Of a stretch of 64,000 bases of DNA, positions 34,423-43,198 are shown in pieces (the first letter of the stretch is position 1; each line of letters starts with the position of its first letter). Origin of the DNA: Rhizobiaceae bacterium. Lineage in GTDB: Bacteria; Pseudomonadota; Alphaproteobacteria; Rhizobiales; Rhizobiaceae. The stretch is taken from assembly GCA_023953845.1 (NCBI GenBank), contig JAMLJC010000001.1, positions 992,001-1,056,000 on the forward strand. Reading direction: 5' to 3'. A program made the position numbers and the translations under genes. The notes under the pieces were generated by a model that did no database searches, was not told the origin of the DNA, and saw only the letters and a program-made list of their open reading frames with translations.

Positions 34423-35205
34423 ATGGAGCTGATGACTGTTCAGAATTCGAAGGCCGAGCGGCGGCGCGCCGAGATCATGCGCGTTCTCATGGATGGCGGT
34501 TCGGTGCAGATAAAGGATCTCGCGGAGCGGCTCGACGTCAGCCTGATGACGATCCATCGCGATCTCAACGACCTGCAGGAGCAGGGTCTCGTTCGCCGCG
34601 TGCGTGGCTCCGTCTCGGCCGAGAAGACGATGCTGTTCGAAAGCAGCTACGTCTATCGCGCGCGACAGAAGGTGGTTGAGAAACAGGCCTTGGCCAAAGC
34701 CGCCGTGGCGCATATCGAACCGGGCAACGCGATCGTCTGGGACGACAGTTCGACGACCTATCATATGTGCGATTATATCGACGCCGTGACGCCGGTGACG
34801 GTCATCACCAACGCACTGCCGGTGATGGAACGTCTGCACAACATGGCCGAGGTCGACCTGATTGCGCTCGGGGGACGCTACCATCGCGGCTATAACGGCT
34901 TTTTCGGCATGGCCTGCGAGAAAGCCATCCGGTCGTATCATGTCGATGTCGCGGTCATGTCGACGACGACGATCCGCGGCCTCTCGCTATACACGCAGGA
35001 CGAGCACGTCGTGCGCACCAAGCAGGCCATGATGGAGATCGCGCGCCGCAAGATCCTGCTCGTCGACGACAGCAAGTTTCATTTTACCGCCTTGATCCAT
35101 GTCGCGGATCTCACGGACTTCGATCTGGTCCTGATGACACGCTCTGTCGACGAGGCAACCCAACAGCGCCTGCGCGAGGGCGGCGTCCGCTTCGAACTCG
35201 TCTAG
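34423..35205 (+). CDS. DeoR/GlpR-family transcriptional regulator
   Basis: 260 residues from the ATG at 34423 after AAGAGGA; 34432, preceded by GGAG, is equally possible, and ATGs at 34396 and 34408 are less likely. The winged helix (AEIMRVLMDGGSVQIKDLAE, then SLMTIHRDLNDLQEQGLVRR) is followed by a sugar-phosphate sensing domain with ALGGRYHRGYNGFFG and LLVDDSKFHFTA. DeoR proteins usually respond to phosphorylated sugars. It is divergent from the importer/DhaKL operon, which it probably represses until a ketose phosphate accumulates. Confidence 0.87.
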   Translation: MELMTVQNSKAERRRAEIMRVLMDGGSVQIKDLAERLDVSLMTIHRDLNDLQEQGLVRRVRGSVSAEKTMLFESSYVYRARQKVVEKQALAKAAVAHIEPGNAIVWDDSSTTYHMCDYIDAVTPVTVITNALPVMERLHNMAEVDLIALGGRYHRGYNGFFGMACEKAIRSYHVDVAVMSTTTIRGLSLYTQDEHVVRTKQAMMEIARRKILLVDDSKFHFTALIHVADLTDFDLVLMTRSVDEATQQRLREGGVRFELV

Positions 35206-35380
35206 CGAAGAGGTCATTTGGGTCGAACAAGCTGGCCCAAGCCGCTCGAAGCGAACCATTCGGGGACAAGGCGACACACAGGCCACCTTGTCTCTGAGAT
35301 CGAACAGGCAAATGCGCCAACTACGTCGCAAATGCAGGATATGCTTTGCCAGAGCGTGAAAGGCTCGGCGTCAGTTCCGT

Positions 35381-35959
35381 TCAGGCAGCCTCGTCCTGCT
35401 CGGCTTCCTCGTTGTCTGCCTTCGCGCCGCGCTTCGGACCCTTGTTGAGGTTGGTCTCGATCAGGCGAACCGCTTCGGTCTCGGACATACGGTTTACCGC
35501 CGCGATCTCACGCGCCATGCGGTCGAGCGCCGCCTCATAGAGCTGGCGTTCCGAATAGGACTGCTCCGGCTGGTTGTCTGCGCGATAGAGGTCGCGCACG
35601 ACTTCCGAGATCTGGATCAGGTCGCCGGAGTTGATCTTCGCATCGTACTCCTGGGCGCGGCGCGACCACATGGTGCGCTTGATCCGCGCGCGACCCTGGA
35701 CGACCTTGAGCGCGCGCTCGACATAGTCGGTCTCGGAAAGCTTGCGCATGCCGATGGAAGTCGCCTTCGCCACCGGCACCTTGAGGCGCATCTTGTCCTT
35801 CTGGAAGTCGATCACGAAGAGTTCGAGCTTGTGTCCGGCCACTTCCTGCTCGTCGATTGCGACGATCTGCCCCACGCCATGGGCCGGGTATACGATGAAT
35901 TCACCTGTCTTGAAGCCATTGCGGCCTGCCGACTTCTTCTGCTGGGGGTTAGTTGCCAT
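35381..35959 (-). CDS. carD: CarD-family transcription factor
   Basis: 192 residues from the ATG at 35959; an in-frame ATG at 35968 lies too close to the AAGGAG. The N-terminal RNA-polymerase-interaction domain (FKTGEFIVYPAHGVGQIVAI, then KLELFVIDF) and the helical C-terminal domain (ARIKRTMWSRRAQEYDAKI, RDLYRADNQPEQSYSERQ) are complete. CarD binds the RNA polymerase beta subunit and stabilises open complexes at rRNA and other promoters. The acidic tail is usual in rhizobial members. It converges with the DeoR gene. Confidence 0.92.
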   Translation of the reverse strand: MATNPQQKKSAGRNGFKTGEFIVYPAHGVGQIVAIDEQEVAGHKLELFVIDFQKDKMRLKVPVAKATSIGMRKLSETDYVERALKVVQGRARIKRTMWSRRAQEYDAKINSGDLIQISEVVRDLYRADNQPEQSYSERQLYEAALDRMAREIAAVNRMSETEAVRLIETNLNKGPKRGAKADNEEAEQDEAA

Positions 35960-36251
35960 TACGCCCATTACTCCTTCGTGTGTCGCCGGCCAGACGGCCG
36001 GACGTCTGAGACGGCCCTTGGGACCGCATGCGCGCCGGTAGGGTATCCGCAATTCGGTGCCGACGAGAGCAGACATGCGGGACGACCGCGTTGCCGGCTC
36101 AAGCTGACCTGATCCGATGAGTGAAGGACACCTTTCAGAGATGAAGCAAAGCCGCCCTAGGTTGACGCTGTGCCACCGGCATGTGGAGGAAGTCGTACCA
36201 CAAAAATGCGACAGAATCAACAATTTGCTGCGAACGCGAACAAACCGCGCA

Positions 36252-36270
36252 CTGTCAACCCACTTGACAG
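36252..36270. promoter_or_regulatory. Palindrome with back-to-back TTGACA elements upstream of carD
   Basis: CTGTCAA (36252-36258), five bases, then TTGACAG (36264-36270): a perfect 7-bp inverted repeat. Each arm contains a consensus -35 TTGACA, one pointing toward carD and one toward fdxA's 3' end. It lies in the 353-bp gap 35960-36312, which otherwise holds the carD leader and no gene. Confidence 0.4.
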
Positions 36271-36312
36271 GCTAAAATTCCGGCAATGACGGCGGCGGCC
36301 CCTGGCGCCGCT

Positions 36313-36651
36313 TCAATCGCCTTCGCCGGGCTCCGGCGAGAAGAACTTATCATATTTGCCCTCGACGCCGTCGAACTCCTTGGCGTCGGCAGGCGGCTCC
36401 TTCTTAGTGGTTATGTTCGGCCATTTGTCGGCGAAGTCGGCATTGATCTTCAGCCATGCGTCGAGACCTGACTCCGTGTCCGGCTTGATCGCCTCCGCCG
36501 GGCATTCCGGTTCGCACACGCCGCAGTCGATGCATTCATCCGGATGGATGACCAGCATGTTCTCGCCTTCGTAGAAACAGTCCACCGGACAGACCTCGAC
36601 GCAGTCCATGTACTTGCACTTGATGCAGTTGTCGGTGACGACGTAGGTCAT
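36313..36651 (-). CDS. fdxA: Seven-iron ferredoxin FdxA
   Basis: 112 residues, the usual length. The N-terminal CIKCKYMDCVEVCPVDC and the CIDCGVCEPECP motif provide cysteines for one [3Fe-4S] and one [4Fe-4S] cluster. The C-terminal helical extension is that of azotobacter-type FdxA. It is a soluble electron carrier; partner unknown. The neighbourhood S4 protein, fdxA, carD is familiar in this order of bacteria. Confidence 0.92.
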   Translation of the reverse strand: MTYVVTDNCIKCKYMDCVEVCPVDCFYEGENMLVIHPDECIDCGVCEPECPAEAIKPDTESGLDAWLKINADFADKWPNITTKKEPPADAKEFDGVEGKYDKFFSPEPGEGD

Positions 36652-36788
36652 GAGGTACCTGTGAACTTTCGGAGCTTGGCTGCCGCCTGGCTAAAGGTGA
36701 GGTAGCCGCTTTGACCAAGGCTTGCAAGGGCGGCAAATTCGCCCGGATTGGGCCAGAACGGAATGAGATTCCACGGTTGCGGTCTTTC

Positions 36789-37181
36789 TCAATCGTCCTT
36801 GCCAGACAGCCGGTCGGTGGCGCGACGCTCCTTCTTGGTGGGCCGTCCGCTGCCCGCCTCCCGCAGCGGGCTCACCGCATCCGGCAGCAGCCGGTCGACC
36901 GGCGCCGGCTCGGGCGAAAGATCATCGTAGAGCAGTCGCGCTTCCTCGTACGGGCCCCGGCGCTCGCCGCAGGCAACGACGCGCAACACGCTGATGCGAC
37001 GGTCAAGACCGAGCGTCAGCACGTCACCGGGTTTGACGACGCTCGACGCCTGATCGGTCTTCCCGCCGTTGATGCGGACACGGCCCGCCTGCACCAGCTT
37101 GGCCGCGAGCGAACGCGACTTGAGGATGCGCGCGAAGAACAGCCACTTGTCGATGCGCTGCCGTCCTTCGCCCGCCATCAC
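36789..37181 (-). CDS. S4-domain RNA-binding protein (HslR/Hsp15-like)
   Basis: 130 residues. An N-terminal S4 fold (QRIDKWLFFARILKSRSLAA, then GRVRINGGKTDQASSVVKPGD) is followed by a basic tail (GRPTKKERRATDRL). Hsp15-type proteins bind stalled 50S subunits carrying peptidyl-tRNA and help recycle them. The ATG overlaps the helicase stop (ATGA), so the two RNA-related genes are co-translated. Confidence 0.88.
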   Translation of the reverse strand: MMAGEGRQRIDKWLFFARILKSRSLAAKLVQAGRVRINGGKTDQASSVVKPGDVLTLGLDRRISVLRVVACGERRGPYEEARLLYDDLSPEPAPVDRLLPDAVSPLREAGSGRPTKKERRATDRLSGKDD

Positions 37182-40100
37182 TTCTTGAGTTGGTCGCGCA
37201 GCGCGGCCAGTTTTGCGAAGGGCGAGTCGGGGTCAAAGCGCACCGGCCTCTCCTCGCGCGGCTTCTGCTTGAAATGCGGCTTGCCGCCCTTGTTATGCCG
37301 GTCGTCGGCGCGGCGATCGTCGGAGCGCTTCTCGGCGCGGTCGCCACGCTGGTCGGGCCGGCCGCCGCTCTCGAAGCGCTTTTCCTGATCCGGACGTCCG
37401 CCGGGTTTTCCATGACGTTGCTGGCGATCGCCCCGGTCTTCGCCGCTCTGCCCGCCCTGCCGCTGCCGGTCACGATTGAAATGCGGCTTGCCCTGGCGGG
37501 GTCCGCGATTGTCCGCGGCCTCCCCCGCGTTCGCCTGACCGGGACGACCACGCTGGCCTTGCCGGTTGCGGTCGCCGTGGCGATGGCGCGGACGGCCTTC
37601 CGCGCGCTGTGGACGCCAGAGGAGGATCGGTTTGGCCTCTTCGGCGGGGCTTTCGACAGCCGTCTCCGCTGTTTCCGGCGTCGCGGCCGGCGCTTCCGTC
37701 TCGATTTCGGCCGAAGGCAAGGACTCAACCACGGTAGCGGCGACACTCTGCCCTACCGGTCCCTGCTCCTCGCCGGACGCGTCCTGTTCGGTCGAAGCGC
37801 CCTGAGCCTCGGATTCCGCAAACGCCGCATCTGGAGCCTCAACGACTTCCGCGTCAGCTTCCGTCTCCTCAGGCGCATCGGTATGGGAATCAGCGTCGAA
37901 AGCGGCGTCCGCCAATCCTTCCGCAGGCTCAGCAAGAGCGCCTTTCTCGACGGGAGCGGAGGCATCCGCGCCACCATCAGCATCGGGCGCAGCGACAGAT
38001 GTCGCCTCTCCGGCTTCCGCGGAAACAACAGGGCCGTCCGCCTTCGCGGCAGCCTCGGCTTCCCTTTTCGCCGCGGCATCGGCGGCGGCCTTGCGGGCCG
38101 CCTCGTCCATCGCTTCCACCTTCGCCTTGACGTCGGCTGCAGGCTTCGCCTCGCCGCGATAGCCGAGGCCCTTGAGTATCTCCTCCATGTCGTCGGCATT
38201 GGCGCCGAGGATCGACATCATGGCGGGCGTCACCATGAAGGCGGCGCCATCATAGGCGCCTTCGGGACGTGGGCCGGTTCCGGCACGCCAAGACAGAGCC
38301 GGCCGGATGAGATCGGCCAGCCGTTCGAGAATGTCGACGCGCACCGCCCTTCTGCCGAGGATGCGGAAGCCCGCCAGCTTGTAGAAAACCGGCTCGAAAG
38401 ACTGGTTGACCACGACGGAGGTGCGGCCGGAAGCCAGCAGATGCACGATGTCGCCGAAACCGGGCTTGTCCTTGCCGTCGTTCTGCAGCGCCCAGAGAAG
38501 CGTGACGAGGCTGGCCGGCGCGGGCTTCAGCAGAGCCGGCACGAAGATATGGTAGGCGCCGAACCGGACGCCGAGCCGGCGCAACGCGCCGCGCCCTTCC
38601 TGATCCAGCGACTTCACGTCGTCGGCGATGGCGCGGCGCTCGATCAGGCCGAAATTTTCGACCAGACGGAAAGCTATGCCACGGGCGATGCCGGAGAGCT
38701 GCTCGGCCGATTTGAGGTCGGCCAGCGGCTTCAGGAACGTCTCGATCTGGAAACCGACGAAACGTTCCGCGCGCGCCACGACCTTGTCGCGGGCCGCACC
38801 CGTCAACTGCTCGTCGGCGAGCAGGATGACGCGTGGCTTGAGCGGGTCCTCGCCGGAAGTCAGCGTGCCGATCGGCGCGCCGATCCAGCGCAGGACGCCG
38901 TCGGACCCAAGCGCGATGTCGTGATTGGGCGAAATGGAAAAACGCTCGGATCGCGCCTCGAACTCGGCGGCGAGCGCCTTCTGTGCAGCCGCCTTCACCG
39001 CCTTGGCTTCCTCGCCGCCGGCACTCTGGTCGGCGGTGAAGCGGAACCCTTGCAATTCGCCGACGTGATGACCTTCCACGGTCACCGTACCGGCTGGGCT
39101 GATCTCGGCTTCAAGCATGCTATTCTCTCTCAGGCGCCTCATGAGCACGGATGTCCTGCGATCAACGAAGCGTTTCGTCAACCTGTCATGCAACGCATCC
39201 GACAGCCTGTCCTCGATCTCGCGCGTTTTTTCCTGCCAGTGTGCCGGATCAGCCAGCCAACCGGGCCGGTTCGACACGAAGGTCCAGGTACGGATCTGGG
39301 CGATACGGTGCGACAGTGTGTCGATGTCGCCGTCGGTGGAGTCTGCCCGGCGGACCTGCTCGGCCATGTAGTTCTCGTCGACATGACCGCGCCTGGCGAG
39401 GTCAAAATAGATCGACGCGATGATGTCGGCGTGCTGCGCCGGCGCGATCTTGCGATAGTCCGGCAGCGCACAGGCTTCCCAGAGCAGCGCCACGCGGTTC
39501 GGCGTGACGGCAAGCCGGCGCACCTCGTCATCCTTCGAGAGGAATTCCAGCGCCTGCGCGTCGACAGCAGGAAGGGCGCGCGTCAGTCCTTCGGCCGGCG
39601 ACGGCGTTTCGATCGACCGCCGCAACGCGTCGAGGCTGTAGAAATCGAATCGCGCGGTACGCCATTGCAGCACCTTCACAGCATCGAAATCGTGCGCCTC
39701 GATCCGCTCCACAAGTTCGTCGGCGAAGGGATCGACCTGACCGGTGACGCCAAAAGTGCCGTCACGCATATGGCGTCCTGCGCGGCCGGCGATCTGGCCG
39801 AGCTCGGCCGGGTTGAGATCGCGGAACTGGTAGCCGTCGAATTTCCGGTTCTGGGCGAAGGCGACGTGATCGACATCCAGATTGAGGCCCATGCCAATGG
39901 CGTCGGTGGCGATCAGGTAGTCGACGTCGCCCGACTGGTAGAGCGCCACCTGCGCGTTGCGGGTGCGGGGCGAGAGCGCACCGAGCACGACCGCCGCCCC
40001 GCCACGCTGGCGGCGGATCAACTCGGCGATCGCATAGACCTCGTCTGCGGAAAAGGCGACGATCGCCGAGCGGTGCGGCAGACGCGTGAGCTTCTTTGAA

Positions 40101-40597
40101 CCCGCGTATGCAAGATGCGAAAGGCGCGGTCGGGTGACGACGGAAATCCCCTTCAGCAGCTTCTGCAGAATGCCCTGCATGGTCGCCGCGCCGAGCAGCA
40201 GCGTCTCCTGCCGGCCCCTCAAATGCAGGATGCGATCGGTGAAGATATGGCCGCGCTCCAGATCGCCGGCGATCTGCACCTCGTCGATAGCGACGAAGGC
40301 GGCGTCCGTCTGGCGCGGCATTGCCTCCACCGTGCAGACGGAATAGCGCGCGCCGGACGGCACGATCTTCTCCTCGCCGGTAATCAGCGCGACTTTGTGT
40401 GCACCGACCTTCTCGCAAACGCGTGCATAGACCTCACGGGCGAGCAGCCTCAGCGGCAGGCCGATCAGCCCGCTTTCATGCGCGACCATGCGCTCGATGG
40501 CGAGATGCGTCTTGCCGGTGTTGGTGGGGCCGAGCACCGCCGTCACGTCGCGGCCCGAAAGGATCAGGGGCTCGTCCGGCTTCGTCTGGATGTTCAT
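37178..40597 (-). CDS. SUV3-like DExH RNA helicase with long low-complexity tail
   Basis: 1139 residues. Helicase motifs are Walker A GPTNTGKTH (23-31), DEVQ (105-108), and QIAGRAGRH of motif VI, as in mitochondrial SUV3 and bacterial MgpS-type helicases. The conserved body extends to about residue 820. The last 300 residues are low complexity: first Ala/Glu/Asp-rich, then strongly basic with many Arg, Gly, Gln and Asp-Arg repeats, a pattern common in RNA-binding or degradosome scaffold tails. It probably unwinds RNA. The gene overlaps the S4 gene downstream. Confidence 0.88.
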   Translation of the reverse strand: MNIQTKPDEPLILSGRDVTAVLGPTNTGKTHLAIERMVAHESGLIGLPLRLLAREVYARVCEKVGAHKVALITGEEKIVPSGARYSVCTVEAMPRQTDAAFVAIDEVQIAGDLERGHIFTDRILHLRGRQETLLLGAATMQGILQKLLKGISVVTRPRLSHLAYAGSKKLTRLPHRSAIVAFSADEVYAIAELIRRQRGGAAVVLGALSPRTRNAQVALYQSGDVDYLIATDAIGMGLNLDVDHVAFAQNRKFDGYQFRDLNPAELGQIAGRAGRHMRDGTFGVTGQVDPFADELVERIEAHDFDAVKVLQWRTARFDFYSLDALRRSIETPSPAEGLTRALPAVDAQALEFLSKDDEVRRLAVTPNRVALLWEACALPDYRKIAPAQHADIIASIYFDLARRGHVDENYMAEQVRRADSTDGDIDTLSHRIAQIRTWTFVSNRPGWLADPAHWQEKTREIEDRLSDALHDRLTKRFVDRRTSVLMRRLRENSMLEAEISPAGTVTVEGHHVGELQGFRFTADQSAGGEEAKAVKAAAQKALAAEFEARSERFSISPNHDIALGSDGVLRWIGAPIGTLTSGEDPLKPRVILLADEQLTGAARDKVVARAERFVGFQIETFLKPLADLKSAEQLSGIARGIAFRLVENFGLIERRAIADDVKSLDQEGRGALRRLGVRFGAYHIFVPALLKPAPASLVTLLWALQNDGKDKPGFGDIVHLLASGRTSVVVNQSFEPVFYKLAGFRILGRRAVRVDILERLADLIRPALSWRAGTGPRPEGAYDGAAFMVTPAMMSILGANADDMEEILKGLGYRGEAKPAADVKAKVEAMDEAARKAAADAAAKREAEAAAKADGPVVSAEAGEATSVAAPDADGGADASAPVEKGALAEPAEGLADAAFDADSHTDAPEETEADAEVVEAPDAAFAESEAQGASTEQDASGEEQGPVGQSVAATVVESLPSAEIETEAPAATPETAETAVESPAEEAKPILLWRPQRAEGRPRHRHGDRNRQGQRGRPGQANAGEAADNRGPRQGKPHFNRDRQRQGGQSGEDRGDRQQRHGKPGGRPDQEKRFESGGRPDQRGDRAEKRSDDRRADDRHNKGGKPHFKQKPREERPVRFDPDSPFAKLAALRDQLKK

Positions 40598-40724
40598 CGC
40601 GGGAGGGACTGCCTTATGCGGCTCGACGGAAACAGCGAAAGACGGCTTTCCGGCAGGGCGGGCCGGATGCGTCTTCCGAGAGATAGGGACAGGCGCGCAA
40701 AAACGGAAGCAAAATATCGAAAGC

Positions 40725-40780
40725 GAATCCGGAACGAGTCCCGAACGAATCGGCGACGAATCGCTGACTCACGCTGATTC
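40725..40780. repeat. Cluster of six GANTC (CcrM) sites, four in an 11-bp tandem array
   Basis: GANTC occurs at 40725, 40736, 40747, 40758, 40766 and 40776. The first four lie in an 11-bp imperfect direct repeat of the form GAATCsssGAC. GANTC is the target of the cell-cycle methylase CcrM of alphaproteobacteria and a methylation-dependent determinant for GcrA. The array is 128-183 bp upstream of the helicase start, in the gene-free gap 40598-40939. That gap also holds a GC hairpin (40911-40936) after phbB, without a T tract. Confidence 0.7.
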
Positions 40781-40939
40781 ACGATCCGTTCACGGCTACA
40801 TATAGCTGGCGAAACAGGATCGAACGCAAATCCTAGATGCACAAAATCGCCGACTATGCGCGAATACCCGTTGCTGCCGCCTGCTCACCGCAGGCGTCCG
40901 CCCCTCGCGTGGAGGCGGCGCCGTTCCGGCGTCTCCTGG

Positions 40940-41662
40940 TCAGGCGAAGTACTGGCCGCCATTGGCCGAAATGGTCGAGCCGGTGATGAAACCGGCCTCG
41001 TCGGAAGCCAGGAACACCACACAACGCGCGATTTCGGCAGGTTCGCCCAGCCGGCCGACCGGAATCTGGGCAACGATGGATTCACGCACTTTCTCCGGGA
41101 CAGCCATCACCATGTCGGTGCCGATATAGCCGGGGCAGATGACATTGACCGTGATGCCGGCGCGCGCGCCCTCCTGCGCCAGCGCCTTGGTGAAACCGAT
41201 ATCGCCGGCTTTCGATGCGGAGTAATTCGCCTGCCCCATCTGGCCCTTCTGGCCGTTGATCGAGGAGATGGTGATGACGCGGCCGAACTTGCGATCCCGC
41301 ATGCCGGTCCAGAGCGGATGCGTCATGTTGAAGACGCCGTTGAGGTTGGTGCCGATCACCTCGTTCCACTGCTCGCGCGTCATCTTGTGGAACATGGAGT
41401 CACGGGTGATGCCGGCATTGTTGACCAGCACGTCCACCGGGCCGAGATCGGCCTCAACCTTGGCGATGCCGGCGGCGCAGGCGTCGTAGTCGGCCACCGA
41501 CCACTTGTAGGTCGTGATGCCGGTGTCCGCGGTGAATTTCTGCGCCGCCTCGTCATTGCCGGCATAGTTCGCCGCGACCTTGTAGCCGGCATCCTTCAGC
41601 GCGATGGAGATCGCCGCGCCGATGCCACGCGAACCGCCAGTAACCAGTGCAACACGTGCCAT
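40940..41662 (-). CDS. phbB: Acetoacetyl-CoA reductase
   Basis: 240 residues from the ATG at 41662 (MARVALVTGGSRGIG); a longer frame to 41734 is upstream sequence. It has the SDR cofactor motif GGSRGIG, the NNAGITRD strand, and the catalytic YSASKAG. It uses NADPH to make (R)-3-hydroxybutyryl-CoA for polyhydroxybutyrate. It follows phbA by 87 bp on the same strand, the standard rhizobial phbAB arrangement. Confidence 0.93.
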   Translation of the reverse strand: MARVALVTGGSRGIGAAISIALKDAGYKVAANYAGNDEAAQKFTADTGITTYKWSVADYDACAAGIAKVEADLGPVDVLVNNAGITRDSMFHKMTREQWNEVIGTNLNGVFNMTHPLWTGMRDRKFGRVITISSINGQKGQMGQANYSASKAGDIGFTKALAQEGARAGITVNVICPGYIGTDMVMAVPEKVRESIVAQIPVGRLGEPAEIARCVVFLASDEAGFITGSTISANGGQYFA

Positions 41663-41749
41663 GCTATTCCCTCCCGATAGTGAAGGTGAGCAGTGAACGG
41701 CATTTGCCCGGCTGGCACGCAGTTCACTGTTCACGGATAACCGCTCACC

Positions 41750-42937
41750 CTAGTTCATCGATTCCACGCACATGGCGACGCCCATGCCGCCGCCGATGCA
41801 GAGAGTCGCGAGGCCCTTCTTCGCGCCGCTGCGCTTCATCTCGTAGACCAGCGTGTTGAAGATGCGCGCTCCCGAAGCGCCGACCGGATGGCCGATGGCG
41901 ATCGCGCCGCCATTGACGTTGACGATGTCCGGGTTCCAGCCCATGTCCTTGTTGACCGCGCAGGCCTGCGCCGCAAAAGCCTCGTTGGCCTCGACCAGAT
42001 CGAGGTCCTCGACCTTCCAGCCCGCCTTCTGCAACGCCTTGCGCGAAGCAGGGATCGGACCGGTGCCCATGATCTGCGGATCGACGCCGGCGGTCGCCCA
42101 GGAGACGACGCGGACCAGCGGCGCTAGGCCGCGCTTGGCGGCTTCCGCCTCGGTCATCAGCACGACGGCGGCGGCTCCGTCATTGATGCCGGAAGCGTTG
42201 GCTGCGGTCACGGTGCCTTCCTTGTCGAAGGCCGGGCGAAGCTTCGCCATCGCCTCGATGGTGGCGCCATGGCGGATATACTCGTCCTGATCGACGATGG
42301 TGTCGCCCTTGCGGGTGGAGATCGTCACCGGCACGATCTCGTCCTTGAACTTGCCGGCCTTCTGCGCGGCTTCCGCCTTGTTCTGCGACCGCACCGCGAA
42401 CTGATCCTGCTCGTCGCGCGTGAGCTGCCACTGGCGCGCGACGTTCTCGGCCGTGTTGCCCATATGATAGCCGTAAAAGGCGTCGGTCAGGCCGTCCTTG
42501 ATCATGGTGTCGATCAGCTTGAGGTCGCCCATCTTGGTGCCGGCGCGCAGGTGTTGCGCATGCGGCGCCATGGACATCGATTCCTGGCCGCCGGCCACGA
42601 TGATCGTGGCGTCGCCGGTCAGGATTTGCTGCATCCCGACTGCGATTGTGCGCAGGCCCGAGCCGCAGAGCTGGTTGAGACCCCATGCCGTCTTCTCGTC
42701 CGGAATACCGGCGGCGCGTGCCGCCTGCCGCGCCGGATTCTGGCCCTGACCGGCCGTGAGGATCTGGCCGAGGATCACTTCGTCCACCTCCTTGGCGTCC
42801 ACACCGGCCCGCTTGAGCGCTTCCTTGATGGCAATCGCGCCGAGTTCATGCGCCGGCGTATTGGCGAAGGCGCCGTTGAAGGAACCGACCGGCGTGCGGG
42901 CGGCGCTGACTACCACGATTGAGTTGGAAGCGGACAT
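41750..42937 (-). CDS. phbA: Acetyl-CoA acetyltransferase (beta-ketothiolase)
   Basis: 395 residues from the ATG at 42937. Thiolase active-site residues are present: Cys in NQLCGSGLRT (about 91), NEAFAAQ, GHPVGASGAR and CIGGGMGVA. It condenses two acetyl-CoA to acetoacetyl-CoA, the first step of polyhydroxybutyrate synthesis. The frame stays open to 43879 across the phaR gene, but only this part is conserved. It is divergent from phaR over 261 bp, so PhaR may act on both. Confidence 0.93.
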   Translation of the reverse strand: MSASNSIVVVSAARTPVGSFNGAFANTPAHELGAIAIKEALKRAGVDAKEVDEVILGQILTAGQGQNPARQAARAAGIPDEKTAWGLNQLCGSGLRTIAVGMQQILTGDATIIVAGGQESMSMAPHAQHLRAGTKMGDLKLIDTMIKDGLTDAFYGYHMGNTAENVARQWQLTRDEQDQFAVRSQNKAEAAQKAGKFKDEIVPVTISTRKGDTIVDQDEYIRHGATIEAMAKLRPAFDKEGTVTAANASGINDGAAAVVLMTEAEAAKRGLAPLVRVVSWATAGVDPQIMGTGPIPASRKALQKAGWKVEDLDLVEANEAFAAQACAVNKDMGWNPDIVNVNGGAIAIGHPVGASGARIFNTLVYEMKRSGAKKGLATLCIGGGMGVAMCVESMN

Positions 42938-42947
42938 GATCATCTCC
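42937..42947 (-). promoter_or_regulatory. Ribosome binding site deciding the phbA start
   Basis: GGAG at 42947-42944 is directly followed by an ATG at 42943 (no spacing) and, six bases on, by the in-frame ATG at 42937. Normal spacing favours 42937. Confidence 0.6.
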
Positions 42948-43198
42948 AGAATTCGGCGCGGCCGGCGGGTTGCCGCGGCTGACAGCCTTGTTTCTTGGCC
43001 ATTTCCAAAACCTAAGTCAAACCGGAAATGGTAGCAGTATGCGCCTGCGGGGGACGACTTGCCGGCCACGTGATATATGACGAGCGCTTCGACGCTTCCG
43101 CACTGCACAAAGCGCTTGGAATCAAAACTGTTTTGCGCATATCCTGTCGGATGCGTCCCTCGCCGAGCATTTGCGGCGGGCCACCAGGGAGGAAGCCG

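Noticed and set aside
37190..40099. A 969-codon plus-strand open frame opposite the helicase
   Set aside because: Antisense shadow of the strongly conserved helicase gene; composition is Arg/Gly/Ala-rich and lacks any domain.
40725..40780. Replication origin or DnaA-box array
   Set aside because: No TTATCCACA-like boxes and no AT-rich unwinding region; the repeated unit is GANTC.
40911..40936. Intrinsic terminator after phbB
   Set aside because: A GC hairpin with a bulge exists, but no T tract follows on the minus strand.
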